Positions 43,881 to 52,363 of a stretch of 64,000 nucleotides of DNA are shown here, piece after piece. The notes under the pieces were generated by a model, which worked only from the letters and a program-made list of their open reading frames with translations, had not been told where the DNA came from and did no database searches. Origin of the DNA: CAWCAW01 sp963714125 (GTDB lineage Bacteria; Actinomycetota; Acidimicrobiia; Acidimicrobiales; UBA8190); the NCBI GenBank assembly GCA_963714125.1, contig OY970234.1, forward strand, positions 2,232,001-2,296,000, in the 5' to 3' direction. The stretch's first letter is position 1. The number at the start of each line of letters is the position of its first letter. Both the position numbers and the translations under genes were made by a program.

Positions 43881-46817
43881 CTACGGCGTCGTTTGGGGCT
43901 CAGCGAGGTCGAGGGTTCGAGGTCCCGACAAGGCGATGGTGGCCGCGTGATTCGTCGCTAGGGCCGGGGTGGTGATGATGACGGTGTCCGAGGCGGCCTG
44001 GTAGTGCCAGCCTGGGACGCTGGAGCCAGACGTCCGCTGCTCGAGCGACATCCCATTTATCGACACGGCCGTGGGTTGCGTCATATCCACGACATCGATC
44101 TCGTAGGTCACGGCATTCGGCTGGCCTGGATAGTGCCCGTGCGCCGCATCGATCGACACCGTCGACAGGGCGCTCGACCCACTCGAAGCGGTGGTCGAGT
44201 CGGTGATCTGTGTCTCGGCGTACTGGTCCTTGGTGTACCCGAGCCCGGATCCGCTGTCGTCGTACAAGGTGAAGGATCCCGATGATCCGGAAAACACCTT
44301 CAGGTCGAGGTGGGTGGGGTGCGAGGTGGGCGTCGACAGCTGGTCCTCGGCGATGATCCCCCCGGCTCGAACGAATACGGGCATGCGGTCCAGTGGCACG
44401 GTCATCGTCGTTGTGGTCGGCCCCGTGAACGTGGCCCCCGTGAAGTAGTCCACCCAGCGGCCCGGGGGGAACCAGATGGTGGCCGGCGCAGCTGGCCCCG
44501 GTGTCGTCACCGGTGCCACCAGCACGTTGGAGCCGTACAGGTACTCACCGGGGTGTGCATAGGCGTCGGCGGTGTCGGGGTACTGCAGATAAAGGGGCTG
44601 CGCGATGGGCATGCCGTCAAAGTGGGCCTGGGCGGCCAGGGTGTAGGTGTACGGCATGAGCGCCTCGCGCAAGCGGAGGAAGGACTCGGTGATGGAGCGG
44701 ACTGGTTGCGGGTACTGCCACGGCAGCCGTTGCTCGTCGTTGGAATGAAGCCGCAGGATTGGTTGGAACGTGCCGAACTGCACCCACCGGTCGTAGAGGT
44801 CGGAAGGGTCTTGGGTTGTCTGTGGGGGTGGCCCGAGAAAGCTGCCCACATCGTCACTCACATAGGGCTCACCGATGGTCGCCTCGTCGGGTGTGAGCGC
44901 CACTTCTTGAGCCAATGTGGCCCACGTGCCCCAGGCGTCACCGGTGAAGGCGATGGCCGAAGTGTGGTTCGACCAGGGCCCCGCCGCGTACACCCGCTGG
45001 GGATTGCCGTTGGAGGACCCGATGCGGCCGAGGAGGAAGCCTCGTTGGCCCGCATTGATCATGTCCTGGGCATAGAGATGGTCAATCCAAGAGTCCGGTG
45101 TGACCCCGGGCATGGACACTGTCGAGAAGTCACAGCACCAATCGAGCCAGAAAAAGGAGACCCCCTGTTTCTGCAGTGGCGCTTGGATGTCGAAGTTGGA
45201 CTCCGCTTGGGCCACCGAACTCCAGTTCCAGATCAGGCAGATTCCGATCATGCAGCTCGAAGTGGCCATGGAGTTGCCGGCCACGTTCTGAGCCGTGGTG
45301 ACGTCGGGATCGGAGACAGATATTCCGGAGTGAATGTTCAAGGTCACGGAGACGCCTCGTGCCTTGGCCCACTGTAGGAACTGGGTGGGATGAGGGAACA
45401 GGGATGTGTTCCATTCCCACCCGTTCCAGTTGTTGGGCGCCTTCCAGTCGGTGTCGAGGGACAGGGTATTGAGGGGAACGTCGTTGGTCTGAAAGTCGGG
45501 ATAGACGGTGTCCTCGATAGCCCGGCTCGAGTAGGGCGTGTAGTCGGAGTACCACACGCCAAAGATGTTGCGCGGCAGGAGCGGTGCAGGCCCGGTCAGC
45601 TGTGCCAGCGTGCGGAGTGCCCCCGTGTAGTTGTGGCCATAGACGAACAGGTAGCCATCTTCGACGTCCCCGTGCTTGGCACGCGGTTCGATCCACCCCG
45701 CCTTGGTCCACACGTCGCTCTGCGTATCGTCGAGCAATCGCCACCCGGCTTGATCAAGCAGACCATCGGTGTGCAGGGGCTCGAACGTGTTGGCACACGT
45801 GGCCCCGGAGGTCCCTGGTGTGCACGTCGGTTCGGACGCGTAGGTAAAGGTGTCGAATCCACGTACCCAGCCCCCCAAAGGGTTGGTCTGGGGTATCACG
45901 GGCGTGGGGGTCCCAGCCGGCCCCACAGACAGCGTGTCGAGATTGAGATGGCAGCCAGGCGCCGAGTTGCAACGAAGCTCGACCGATGCGCCGCTATTCA
46001 GCGACGCCACAGTGGTCACCGTGGCCCATGGCTGCTGGCGCGACGTCACCGGCAACGCCAGTGTGGACACCGTCGTGCCGTTGACGAGAACACCAAGGGC
46101 GGCTGCAGCATCGGTCGCAGATGAGCTGGGTACGTCGGAATAGCGGATGGAGAGAACAGCGCGGGCGCGGGGAGCCCCCAGGATCGTCCACCGCGCGCTG
46201 GCCCCCTGGGGAGAAAGGTTGATGTAGCCGGCACTGCTCTGATAGCCACTTTGACCCCAGCTGAGCCCCGCTCCGTGGTGCAGTACAGCCGCCCCGGCTT
46301 GGCACGTCTCGTCGAAGGTGCACTCCCAGTCCCAGGTGGGATGCACCGTCGTACCTTGGGTGCCGTCCATGTACTGGACCGAGGTGTTGGCCGGGGTGAA
46401 TGGGCCCGATCCGACCTTGTACCGAAGGGTGGCTTGGTTGGTTCGCAAGGTGAGCCACCCGGCGGCCACGTGAGCGCTGTAGGCAGGCACCGACATCCGG
46501 CGGTTCAGGGCATTGACCGTTGGCGTGTTCTCGAAGTGGCCGGACGGCGCGTACTCCAGACGTAAAAGGGAAGCACTCAAGACCTCGATGCGGGCGTCTC
46601 CGATACGTACCACCGCAGCCTTGTGCGCGACGCCATTCTCCATATCAATAGGCGTGGCCAGGTCCACGGGAGATGTATCGGTTCTAGAAGGTCCGGAACG
46701 TCCGCTGTGAGTCACAAACAAGACCACACCAAGCACGACGACCACGCCACACAGCATGAGGACAAGGCGACCCCTCCGTCGTCGTGGCTGCGGATTGTCA
46801 AGGGGTGGGTCACTCAC
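43881..46817 (-). CDS. Membrane-anchored GH31 family glycosidase with inserted carbohydrate-binding module
   Basis: 978 residues. A basic N terminus and one helix (LVLMLCGVVVVLGVVLFV) place the enzyme outside the membrane. The N-terminal beta domain is interrupted at about 160-300 by a CBM6/35-like module ('YINLSPQGASARWTILGAPRARAVLSIRYS' on to 'LNLDTLSV'). The GH31 (beta/alpha)8 barrel follows, with substrate-site 'FGVWYSDYTPYSS', nucleophile Asp in FFWLDWCCDF, and acid/base Asp in 'AFTGDAWGTW'. The C-terminal beta domains include a DUF5110-like segment. The enzyme probably releases alpha-linked sugars. Start GTG at 46817. Specificity unknown. Confidence 0.88.
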   Translation of the reverse strand: MSDPPLDNPQPRRRRGRLVLMLCGVVVVLGVVLFVTHSGRSGPSRTDTSPVDLATPIDMENGVAHKAAVVRIGDARIEVLSASLLRLEYAPSGHFENTPTVNALNRRMSVPAYSAHVAAGWLTLRTNQATLRYKVGSGPFTPANTSVQYMDGTQGTTVHPTWDWECTFDETCQAGAAVLHHGAGLSWGQSGYQSSAGYINLSPQGASARWTILGAPRARAVLSIRYSDVPSSSATDAAAALGVLVNGTTVSTLALPVTSRQQPWATVTTVASLNSGASVELRCNSAPGCHLNLDTLSVGPAGTPTPVIPQTNPLGGWVRGFDTFTYASEPTCTPGTSGATCANTFEPLHTDGLLDQAGWRLLDDTQSDVWTKAGWIEPRAKHGDVEDGYLFVYGHNYTGALRTLAQLTGPAPLLPRNIFGVWYSDYTPYSSRAIEDTVYPDFQTNDVPLNTLSLDTDWKAPNNWNGWEWNTSLFPHPTQFLQWAKARGVSVTLNIHSGISVSDPDVTTAQNVAGNSMATSSCMIGICLIWNWSSVAQAESNFDIQAPLQKQGVSFFWLDWCCDFSTVSMPGVTPDSWIDHLYAQDMINAGQRGFLLGRIGSSNGNPQRVYAAGPWSNHTSAIAFTGDAWGTWATLAQEVALTPDEATIGEPYVSDDVGSFLGPPPQTTQDPSDLYDRWVQFGTFQPILRLHSNDEQRLPWQYPQPVRSITESFLRLREALMPYTYTLAAQAHFDGMPIAQPLYLQYPDTADAYAHPGEYLYGSNVLVAPVTTPGPAAPATIWFPPGRWVDYFTGATFTGPTTTTMTVPLDRMPVFVRAGGIIAEDQLSTPTSHPTHLDLKVFSGSSGSFTLYDDSGSGLGYTKDQYAETQITDSTTASSGSSALSTVSIDAAHGHYPGQPNAVTYEIDVVDMTQPTAVSINGMSLEQRTSGSSVPGWHYQAASDTVIITTPALATNHAATIALSGPRTLDLAEPQTTP

Positions 46818-46929
46818 CGGCGATACGTTACTTTCACCTCGGTGTGGACCGGGGTGTGGGCGGGGCGCCGTAGCATGCAGGATCGATCGGCATCGTGAAT
46901 CGGAAGCAGATTTGGCCTACCTTTTAGCC

Positions 46930-47376
46930 ATGACACTTCAGGGAGAGTACGAGCCGAGTACCTGGGACTGGGTCCGGGATCAGGTCGAGAAGTACGAGGC
47001 CTCGGGTGGGCACGAGGGAACCACGTTGTTCGATACAGGCATGCCCGTCGTGATCTTGACCATGCCGGGTCATCGCAGCGGAAAGGTCCGCAAGGCACCG
47101 GTGATGCGCGTCGAACGCGACGGTGAGTACATCGTCGTCGCCTCCAAAGGTGGTGACCCCAAGCACCCGGGCTGGTATTTCAACCTGAAGTCCGCGCCCG
47201 ACAGTGTGCGGTTGCAGGATGGCCCCGACGTCTTCGACGTAAGCGTCAGGGAGGTTGATGGCGAGGAACGTGCCGAGCTGTGGAAGGTCGCCGTGGCCGC
47301 CTATCCCCCCTATGCCGAATACCAGGCGAATACGGAACGGGAGATCCCGGTTCTGGTGGCGAGCAAGAAGCCCTGA
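46930..47376 (+). CDS. Deazaflavin (F420)-dependent nitroreductase, Ddn family
   Basis: 148 residues of the F420H2-dependent quinone/nitro-reductase family. Features are 'VVILTMPGHRSGKVRKAPVMRVERDGEYIVVASKGGDPKHPGWYFNL', with the cofactor-binding KxPxxR-type and 'SKGGDPKHPGW' segments. Such proteins use F420, a hallmark of actinobacteria. The ATG at 46930 is the first good start. It diverges from the GH31 gene. Confidence 0.87.
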   Translation: MTLQGEYEPSTWDWVRDQVEKYEASGGHEGTTLFDTGMPVVILTMPGHRSGKVRKAPVMRVERDGEYIVVASKGGDPKHPGWYFNLKSAPDSVRLQDGPDVFDVSVREVDGEERAELWKVAVAAYPPYAEYQANTEREIPVLVASKKP

Positions 47377-47463
47377 ACTTTCGGCCGGTTCGAGCTCACC
47401 TCGCACCTTCGCCCACCAAGGACTGCATGACGCCCTGAGCGGTCATGAACGAAGGAGTCGCAC

Positions 47464-49308
47464 GTGCCTGGGATGGGATCGTCGCTGCAGACGACCAATC
47501 ACACGGTCATTTCGGCCTTCGAGTCGGCTCTGCTTCGCCAGGCCTTGTTCGTCCTCATCATCCTCGGCGTGCTGGTGGTGACCGGCAACGTCCTGCGGGC
47601 CGTGCGGCGTCGCCAGGCCACGTCCATCAGCGCCGATCTCTCGGCCACGATGACGGCCCCCGCAACGCCAGAGCCGGCCGCACGCCATCTGCTTCGAGTC
47701 GCATTTGGGTGTCTCTGGCTGTTCGACGGGGCCCTGCAGGTGCAGTCCTCCATGCCGCTTGGGCTCCCTTCGGGGGTGATTCAACCGGCCACGGTGGGCT
47801 CGCCCGCATGGGTCCACCACCTCGTGAACGTCGGGGTCACGATATGGAACAACCACCCCGTACCGGCCGCCACGGCGGTGGTGTGGATCCAGCTGGGCAT
47901 CGGCCTCTGGCTTTTGGTGGCGCCGCGGGGGAACTGGTCCCGGCTGGCGGGGATGGCCAGTGTCGGGTGGGGACTCGTCGTCTGGGTCTTCGGCGAAGCG
48001 TTCGGTTCGATCTTCAGCCCCGGCCTCACCTGGCTGTTCGGAGCTCCCGGTGGCGTGGTGTTTTACGTGGTGGCCGGGGCACTGATCGCGCTGCCCGAAC
48101 GACGTTGGGCCAACCCGCGCCTGGGACGACAGATCCTGGGCGTGACGGGATTCTTCTTCGTGGGCATGGCGGTGCTCCAAGGCTGGCCGGGGAGAGGCTT
48201 TTGGCAGGGTCAGGCCACGCGCCACGCCACCGCGGGCACCCTGACCTCGATGGTCCGGAGCATGGCGCAAACCTCTCAGCCGGGTGTTTTGAAATCCATC
48301 GTGTCCTGGTTCGCCTCCTTCGATGCCGTTCACGGCTGGGCGGTGAATCTCGTTGCCGTGGTGGCGCTGGCGGGTATCGGCGGCGCCTTCCTTACGGGGC
48401 GAAGAAGAATCATCTTCCCGGCCGCCATCGCAGCCGTCGTGCTTTGTCTGGCCGATTGGATCCTTATAGAGGACTTCGGATTTCTGGGCGGGCTGGGGAC
48501 GGATCCCAACAGCATGATTCCGATGGCTCTGATCTTCGTCGCCGGCTACGTGGCTATGACGAAGGTGCCTGTCGCCGTGGCTATCCCAGTCCCCGAGCTA
48601 CCAACGGCCGCGGCGAGCGCCTGGCGCCAGTGGACAGTGGCCCGGCCCGCGTACGTGGTTCGGAGCTTGGCCGCCGTCGGAGCCGTCGCTATCACGCTGG
48701 TCGGCGCCGCCCCGATGGCCCTGGCCGCCACGAACCCGGTGGCCGACCCCATCCTCAACGCAGCCATCGACGGGAACCCGCTGCCGTCCAATGCGCCGGC
48801 CGCGCCTTTTGCCTTGGTCGACCAGGACGGCACATCGGTCACCCTGACCAGCCTGCGCGGCAAGGTGGTGGCACTCACCTTCCTTGATCCGGTGTGTACC
48901 ACCGACTGCCCCCTGATCGCCCAAGAGTTCCACGACGCCGACCACATGCTGGGATCGCAATCGGACCGAGTGGATTTTGTCGCCATCGTGGCCAATCCCA
49001 TTTACACGTCGGTCGCCGTCACGCGTGCATTTGACACGCAAGAAGGACTGGCCGGAGTGAAGAACTGGCTTTACCTCACGGGATCTGTGGCCGAGCTCGA
49101 CCGTGTGTGGGCCGGCTACGGAGTACAAGCCGTGGTTGAACCCGCCGGCGCCATGGTGGCCCATAGCGACATCGCGTTTGTCATCGACCGTTCCGGTCGC
49201 ACCCGCTACGTCCTTAATGCCGATCCCGGACAAGGGACTGCAACACTGCAGTCGTCATTTGCCGGTGTCCTCACGGCGGCCATTCGCCACGCCCTGACGC
49301 CATCGTGA
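47464..49308 (+). CDS. Multi-TM membrane protein fused to SCO1/SenC-like thioredoxin domain
   Basis: 614 residues. About eight to ten transmembrane helices form the first 430 residues, with no recognised family. The C-terminal 170 residues are a SCO1/SenC or AhpC-like thioredoxin domain: 'APFALVDQDGTSVTLTSLRGKVVALTFLDPVC' with the CxxxC copper/thiol motif CTTDC, and a later His (about 'MVAHSDIAFVIDRSG'). SCO proteins deliver copper to cytochrome oxidase or act as thiol reductants. The fusion to a large membrane domain is unusual and may form a metal or redox transporter. The GTG start has a GAAGGAG site. It overlaps the next lipoprotein gene. Confidence 0.82.
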   Translation: MPGMGSSLQTTNHTVISAFESALLRQALFVLIILGVLVVTGNVLRAVRRRQATSISADLSATMTAPATPEPAARHLLRVAFGCLWLFDGALQVQSSMPLGLPSGVIQPATVGSPAWVHHLVNVGVTIWNNHPVPAATAVVWIQLGIGLWLLVAPRGNWSRLAGMASVGWGLVVWVFGEAFGSIFSPGLTWLFGAPGGVVFYVVAGALIALPERRWANPRLGRQILGVTGFFFVGMAVLQGWPGRGFWQGQATRHATAGTLTSMVRSMAQTSQPGVLKSIVSWFASFDAVHGWAVNLVAVVALAGIGGAFLTGRRRIIFPAAIAAVVLCLADWILIEDFGFLGGLGTDPNSMIPMALIFVAGYVAMTKVPVAVAIPVPELPTAAASAWRQWTVARPAYVVRSLAAVGAVAITLVGAAPMALAATNPVADPILNAAIDGNPLPSNAPAAPFALVDQDGTSVTLTSLRGKVVALTFLDPVCTTDCPLIAQEFHDADHMLGSQSDRVDFVAIVANPIYTSVAVTRAFDTQEGLAGVKNWLYLTGSVAELDRVWAGYGVQAVVEPAGAMVAHSDIAFVIDRSGRTRYVLNADPGQGTATLQSSFAGVLTAAIRHALTPS

Positions 49309-50519
49309 GCACACCCCGGCGGCAAAGGGTCAGTGGCCGGCCCCCCACACGTCAGAGGGCATGCACCCTCATCCTGTTCGGTGCCGCGCTCGGGGTGGCG
49401 GGATGTTCGGCGGTGTCGCCCGGATCACATGGGGCACGCCGGACCGACGACGCACCCCCCATCGTGACCGCCCCGCTGGCGGCATCGCTTGGCACAACCG
49501 CAGCCACGTGGGCCGACGTCCCCATGGGAAACACCCACCAAGTGGCGAACACGTTCTGGCAGCTGGTCGTCCTGCCGGCGCAGGCGTCGCGCTGGGAGGT
49601 GGTGACACCCCCCGGCGTAGCCGACAACACGGGACTCGTCGACACTGAGGCAGGCGCCACGTTCGTGGCGGGATTCGAGGCCAGCCAGTTACTCCAGTTC
49701 TCCCCCCTCGCCCTGACGACAACGACCGGATCAAGCTGGACCCAAGGTGTCCTCGACCGCGGTCTGGCTCCCGTGCCCGATGCGCTGGCCGCCACCGATA
49801 GCGGGAACGTGGCCGCCTTGACCAATAAAACGTCGGACGCCGTTGTGCTCGACAACGGCCCCACGAGCTGGCAGCGGGTCGTGACCGCCCGCGAACTGGC
49901 CAGCTCGGCGTCGGGTCGGCGTTGCGGCGTCGAGGCTCTCACCGCAGTGGCCTATTCCCCGAGTGGTCAATTGATGATGGGGGCGTCATGCCGGCGACCT
50001 GGTCAGGTGGGTATCTGGAGTGACGCCGCAGGAGCGTGGCATCTTGTCGGCCCCTCGCTGCCCGAGTCTGAACATCTCGCCGTCACCTCGACCATTCGCC
50101 TTCGTAGCCAGAGCGGCGAGGTGTCGATGTTGCTGTCGGTTCGTTCCCTCCACCACCTGGCGTTGCTCGCATCGGATCTCACCAGCAATGGCCATTGGTC
50201 ACGGCCCGCGTCGCTCACCGTTGCCCCCGACGACACCCTTGTGTCGTCGGGGTTCGGAGTCACTGGTGCAGCCGTCGTCATGCTCAGGGCACGGGGGATC
50301 GACTCCGCCGATGTCTTGGACCCCGGGACGAATTCCTGGAGCGAGCTCCCCGGGCTTCCTGCTCACACGGCCACGGTCGCCTACGAAACCGACGGCGCCA
50401 TCGATGCTCTCGCCGTGGACGGCGCCATGCTTACGGCGTACCGTCTCAACGCCGGCACCAGCAGCTGGCAGAAGTTTCAAGTGCTCGACGTCCCGATTCA
50501 ATACGGATCGTCGAGTTAG
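49305..50519 (+). CDS. Lipoprotein with beta-propeller-like repeats
   Basis: 404 residues. A signal peptide with lipobox GVAGC (lipid Cys about C34) precedes a beta-rich domain with repeated 'W......P' blades ('SDAAGAWHLVGPSLPES', 'LDPGTNSWSELPGLPAHTATVAYETDG') reminiscent of Kelch or BNR propellers. The start overlaps the stop of the SCO1 fusion (GTGA), so the two proteins are probably made together and may interact at the outer membrane face. Function unknown. Confidence 0.72.
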   Translation: MSTPRRQRVSGRPPTRQRACTLILFGAALGVAGCSAVSPGSHGARRTDDAPPIVTAPLAASLGTTAATWADVPMGNTHQVANTFWQLVVLPAQASRWEVVTPPGVADNTGLVDTEAGATFVAGFEASQLLQFSPLALTTTTGSSWTQGVLDRGLAPVPDALAATDSGNVAALTNKTSDAVVLDNGPTSWQRVVTARELASSASGRRCGVEALTAVAYSPSGQLMMGASCRRPGQVGIWSDAAGAWHLVGPSLPESEHLAVTSTIRLRSQSGEVSMLLSVRSLHHLALLASDLTSNGHWSRPASLTVAPDDTLVSSGFGVTGAAVVMLRARGIDSADVLDPGTNSWSELPGLPAHTATVAYETDGAIDALAVDGAMLTAYRLNAGTSSWQKFQVLDVPIQYGSSS

Positions 50520-50583
50520 CCCATGGGCGCTCCCCCACCGACGGCGTAAACGGCGGCAGGACCGACTAGCAGCAGAAGCCGAG

Positions 50584-51420
50584 CTAGACGCCCACATCCA
50601 CCGCTTGGATGCGCCCCGAACGGTGGGCTCGAGCGTCGTCGGGCGAGAGGTCACCGCTGGTGGCGATAAAGAGGGTGCAACCATCGTCACCGCCAAGCAC
50701 ACAGGTGTAGGCGCTGGTGCCTTCACACGAGACACGGTCCGTGATCTCGCCACCTTCGACGACGCGGATGCACTCGGCGGTGGTGGTGGATGCCACCCAG
50801 ATGCCTCCCTCGACGTCGAGGCCAATACCATCGGGGAACACGTCACCAGGAAGCGCCGCCCACACCCTCCGGTCGCGAAGCGAAGCATCGGTGTCAATGG
50901 TGAACGCCGTCAGCCTGGCCCCGAAGGTCTCGGCGACGACAAGGGTGCGGCCCTGGTCGGTGATAACCATGCCGTTGGGAAACGAAAGGTCATCAGCGGC
51001 AATGCCATGGGAGCCGTCGGGTCGGACCTGGAGCACGAGTCCCGTTGCGAATGTGGCGCCGCCATGAAGGTCGAAGCCGAACGAACCGATGTAGGCGACT
51101 CCCCCGTCGTCGACGACCATGTCGTTGATCGGATCGGGGGTGTACTGGGCCAGATCGGCCACGGTGACGAGTGATCCGTCGGCCTCGGCCCGGAGCAGTT
51201 GGCGGTCGTCCATCGATACGGCGAGGAGATCGCCGTCCGGTGTCCAACCAAGTCCGGAGACGGCGCCACTCAGCGTGTGAACCACCCTGTCCCCCGTGGC
51301 CGGCGACCAGGCATGGATCTCGCCGGCGTGCTGGTCTGAGTACCACAGCTGCCCGTGGCGCCAGCGCAGACCCTCGGGGAACGCCAAATTCTCAACAATG
51401 AGTGTCAGGGATCTAGTCAC
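50584..51420 (-). CDS. SMP-30/gluconolactonase-like lactonase
   Basis: 278 residues from the GTG at 51420. A six-bladed propeller family with typical segments: 'LAFPEGLRWRHGQLWYSDQHAGEI', a metal-ligand Glu in PEGLRW, 'DLSFPNGMVITDQGRTLVVAETFGARL' with ligand Asn, and 'DGIGLDVEGGIWVA' with ligand Asp. It probably hydrolyses a sugar lactone. It overlaps the preceding gene by 4 bp (GTGA), so the pair is co-translated. Confidence 0.88.
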   Translation of the reverse strand: MTRSLTLIVENLAFPEGLRWRHGQLWYSDQHAGEIHAWSPATGDRVVHTLSGAVSGLGWTPDGDLLAVSMDDRQLLRAEADGSLVTVADLAQYTPDPINDMVVDDGGVAYIGSFGFDLHGGATFATGLVLQVRPDGSHGIAADDLSFPNGMVITDQGRTLVVAETFGARLTAFTIDTDASLRDRRVWAALPGDVFPDGIGLDVEGGIWVASTTTAECIRVVEGGEITDRVSCEGTSAYTCVLGGDDGCTLFIATSGDLSPDDARAHRSGRIQAVDVGV

Positions 51421-51806
51421 GATGTCACGCTTCTCGTCACCGCTCCCACCAGCCCGCTCAGATCGGCCACTGTCACGGTGGCTGCTGAATGGCCCTTGGG
51501 GCGCAGAAGGGAAGGCACGGGCTCGATGAAGTGGACGCACACGCCTGCATTGCGGTTTGTGCCGAAGGTAAGCCCATCGTCGACACGCGAACGACGGGCT
51601 CCCGCCGCTGTCCACCATCGGTATCCCCGGGTGATGTGGGCGCCCTTGACGTTGGTGAGCGCGGCGTCGACCCTAAGGGGCCCGAAGGTCGCCACGAAAT
51701 GCTCGTCGGCGGTGATGGTGACGCCGTCATGCCACGGCCGGAGGCCGAACGGTGCCCAGAAAGCGAAGAGCCGGTAGTCGACGTCGTAGAGGAACGTGGC
51801 GGCCAT
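51417..51806 (-). CDS. Hypothetical protein translationally coupled to SMP-30 gene
   Basis: 129 residues, beta-rich with several aromatic residues ('YDVDYRLFAFWAPFGLRPWHDG', 'GYRWWTAAGARRSR'). The stop overlaps the lactonase start. No family is recognised, and no signal peptide or transmembrane helix is seen. Arrangement suggests it assists or is expressed with the lactonase. Confidence 0.6.
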   Translation of the reverse strand: MAATFLYDVDYRLFAFWAPFGLRPWHDGVTITADEHFVATFGPLRVDAALTNVKGAHITRGYRWWTAAGARRSRVDDGLTFGTNRNAGVCVHFIEPVPSLLRPKGHSAATVTVADLSGLVGAVTRSVTS

Positions 51807-51893
51807 TGTCGTTTACTTCCCTCCCAAAACCACGTCCAACACCAGGAACGCACGCCCTTGATGACAGCCAATTGTAGCCCGAGGAATTGACGC

Positions 51894-52274
51894 TCACGCC
51901 TTACGACGAGGACGGGCGACCAGCTCTCCTGCGCAGTTGGGGCAAATGCCGTCCATGTGGGAAGCACAGGGCGCGCAGAACGTACATTCGTAGCTGCAGA
52001 TCATGGCGTGAGCGTCATCCCCAAGGATGGTCTGGCAACGCTCGCACTCGCCTCGCATTTCCAACACGCGCCATATTTGACCACAAGAACCACGAACCAA
52101 GCCCCTCAAAGAATCATCGGCGAGGGGGCCAGCTACCAAGAGATGTCCCGCTTGATGCAGATCGGCGAGGTAGGACATGTGGGCATTGTGGAGAGCGGCC
52201 GCTTCAGACTCCGCTGGTCGTGGCGCATCGAGGCGAAGCGCAAGCAGGGCCACGCTAAACCGGTCAAAATCCAT
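51894..52274 (-). CDS. YCII-like/DUF1272 fusion protein
   Basis: About 126 residues. The first 60 resemble the start of a YCII-related domain ('VALLALRLDAPRPAESEAAALHNAHMSYLADLHQAGHLLVAGPLADDSLRGL') but lack the usual second half. The last 55 are a complete DUF1272 zinc-binding domain (LEMRGECERCQTIL, ICSYECTFCAPC, GICPNCAGEL). The joint falls at 'LRGLVRGSCGQIWRVLEM'. This may be a true fusion or the product of a deletion that joined neighbouring genes in frame. The ATG at 52274 begins the YCII part. Confidence 0.7.
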   Translation of the reverse strand: MDFDRFSVALLALRLDAPRPAESEAAALHNAHMSYLADLHQAGHLLVAGPLADDSLRGLVRGSCGQIWRVLEMRGECERCQTILGDDAHAMICSYECTFCAPCASHMDGICPNCAGELVARPRRKA

Positions 52275-52363
52275 CCCACATGCTAGGCGGTCGGGTCGCA
52301 ACGGCGCGCTGCCGCGCAACGGCTGGCACACCGCGAGACACCCAAGTGCGAGTTGGCAGTGAT

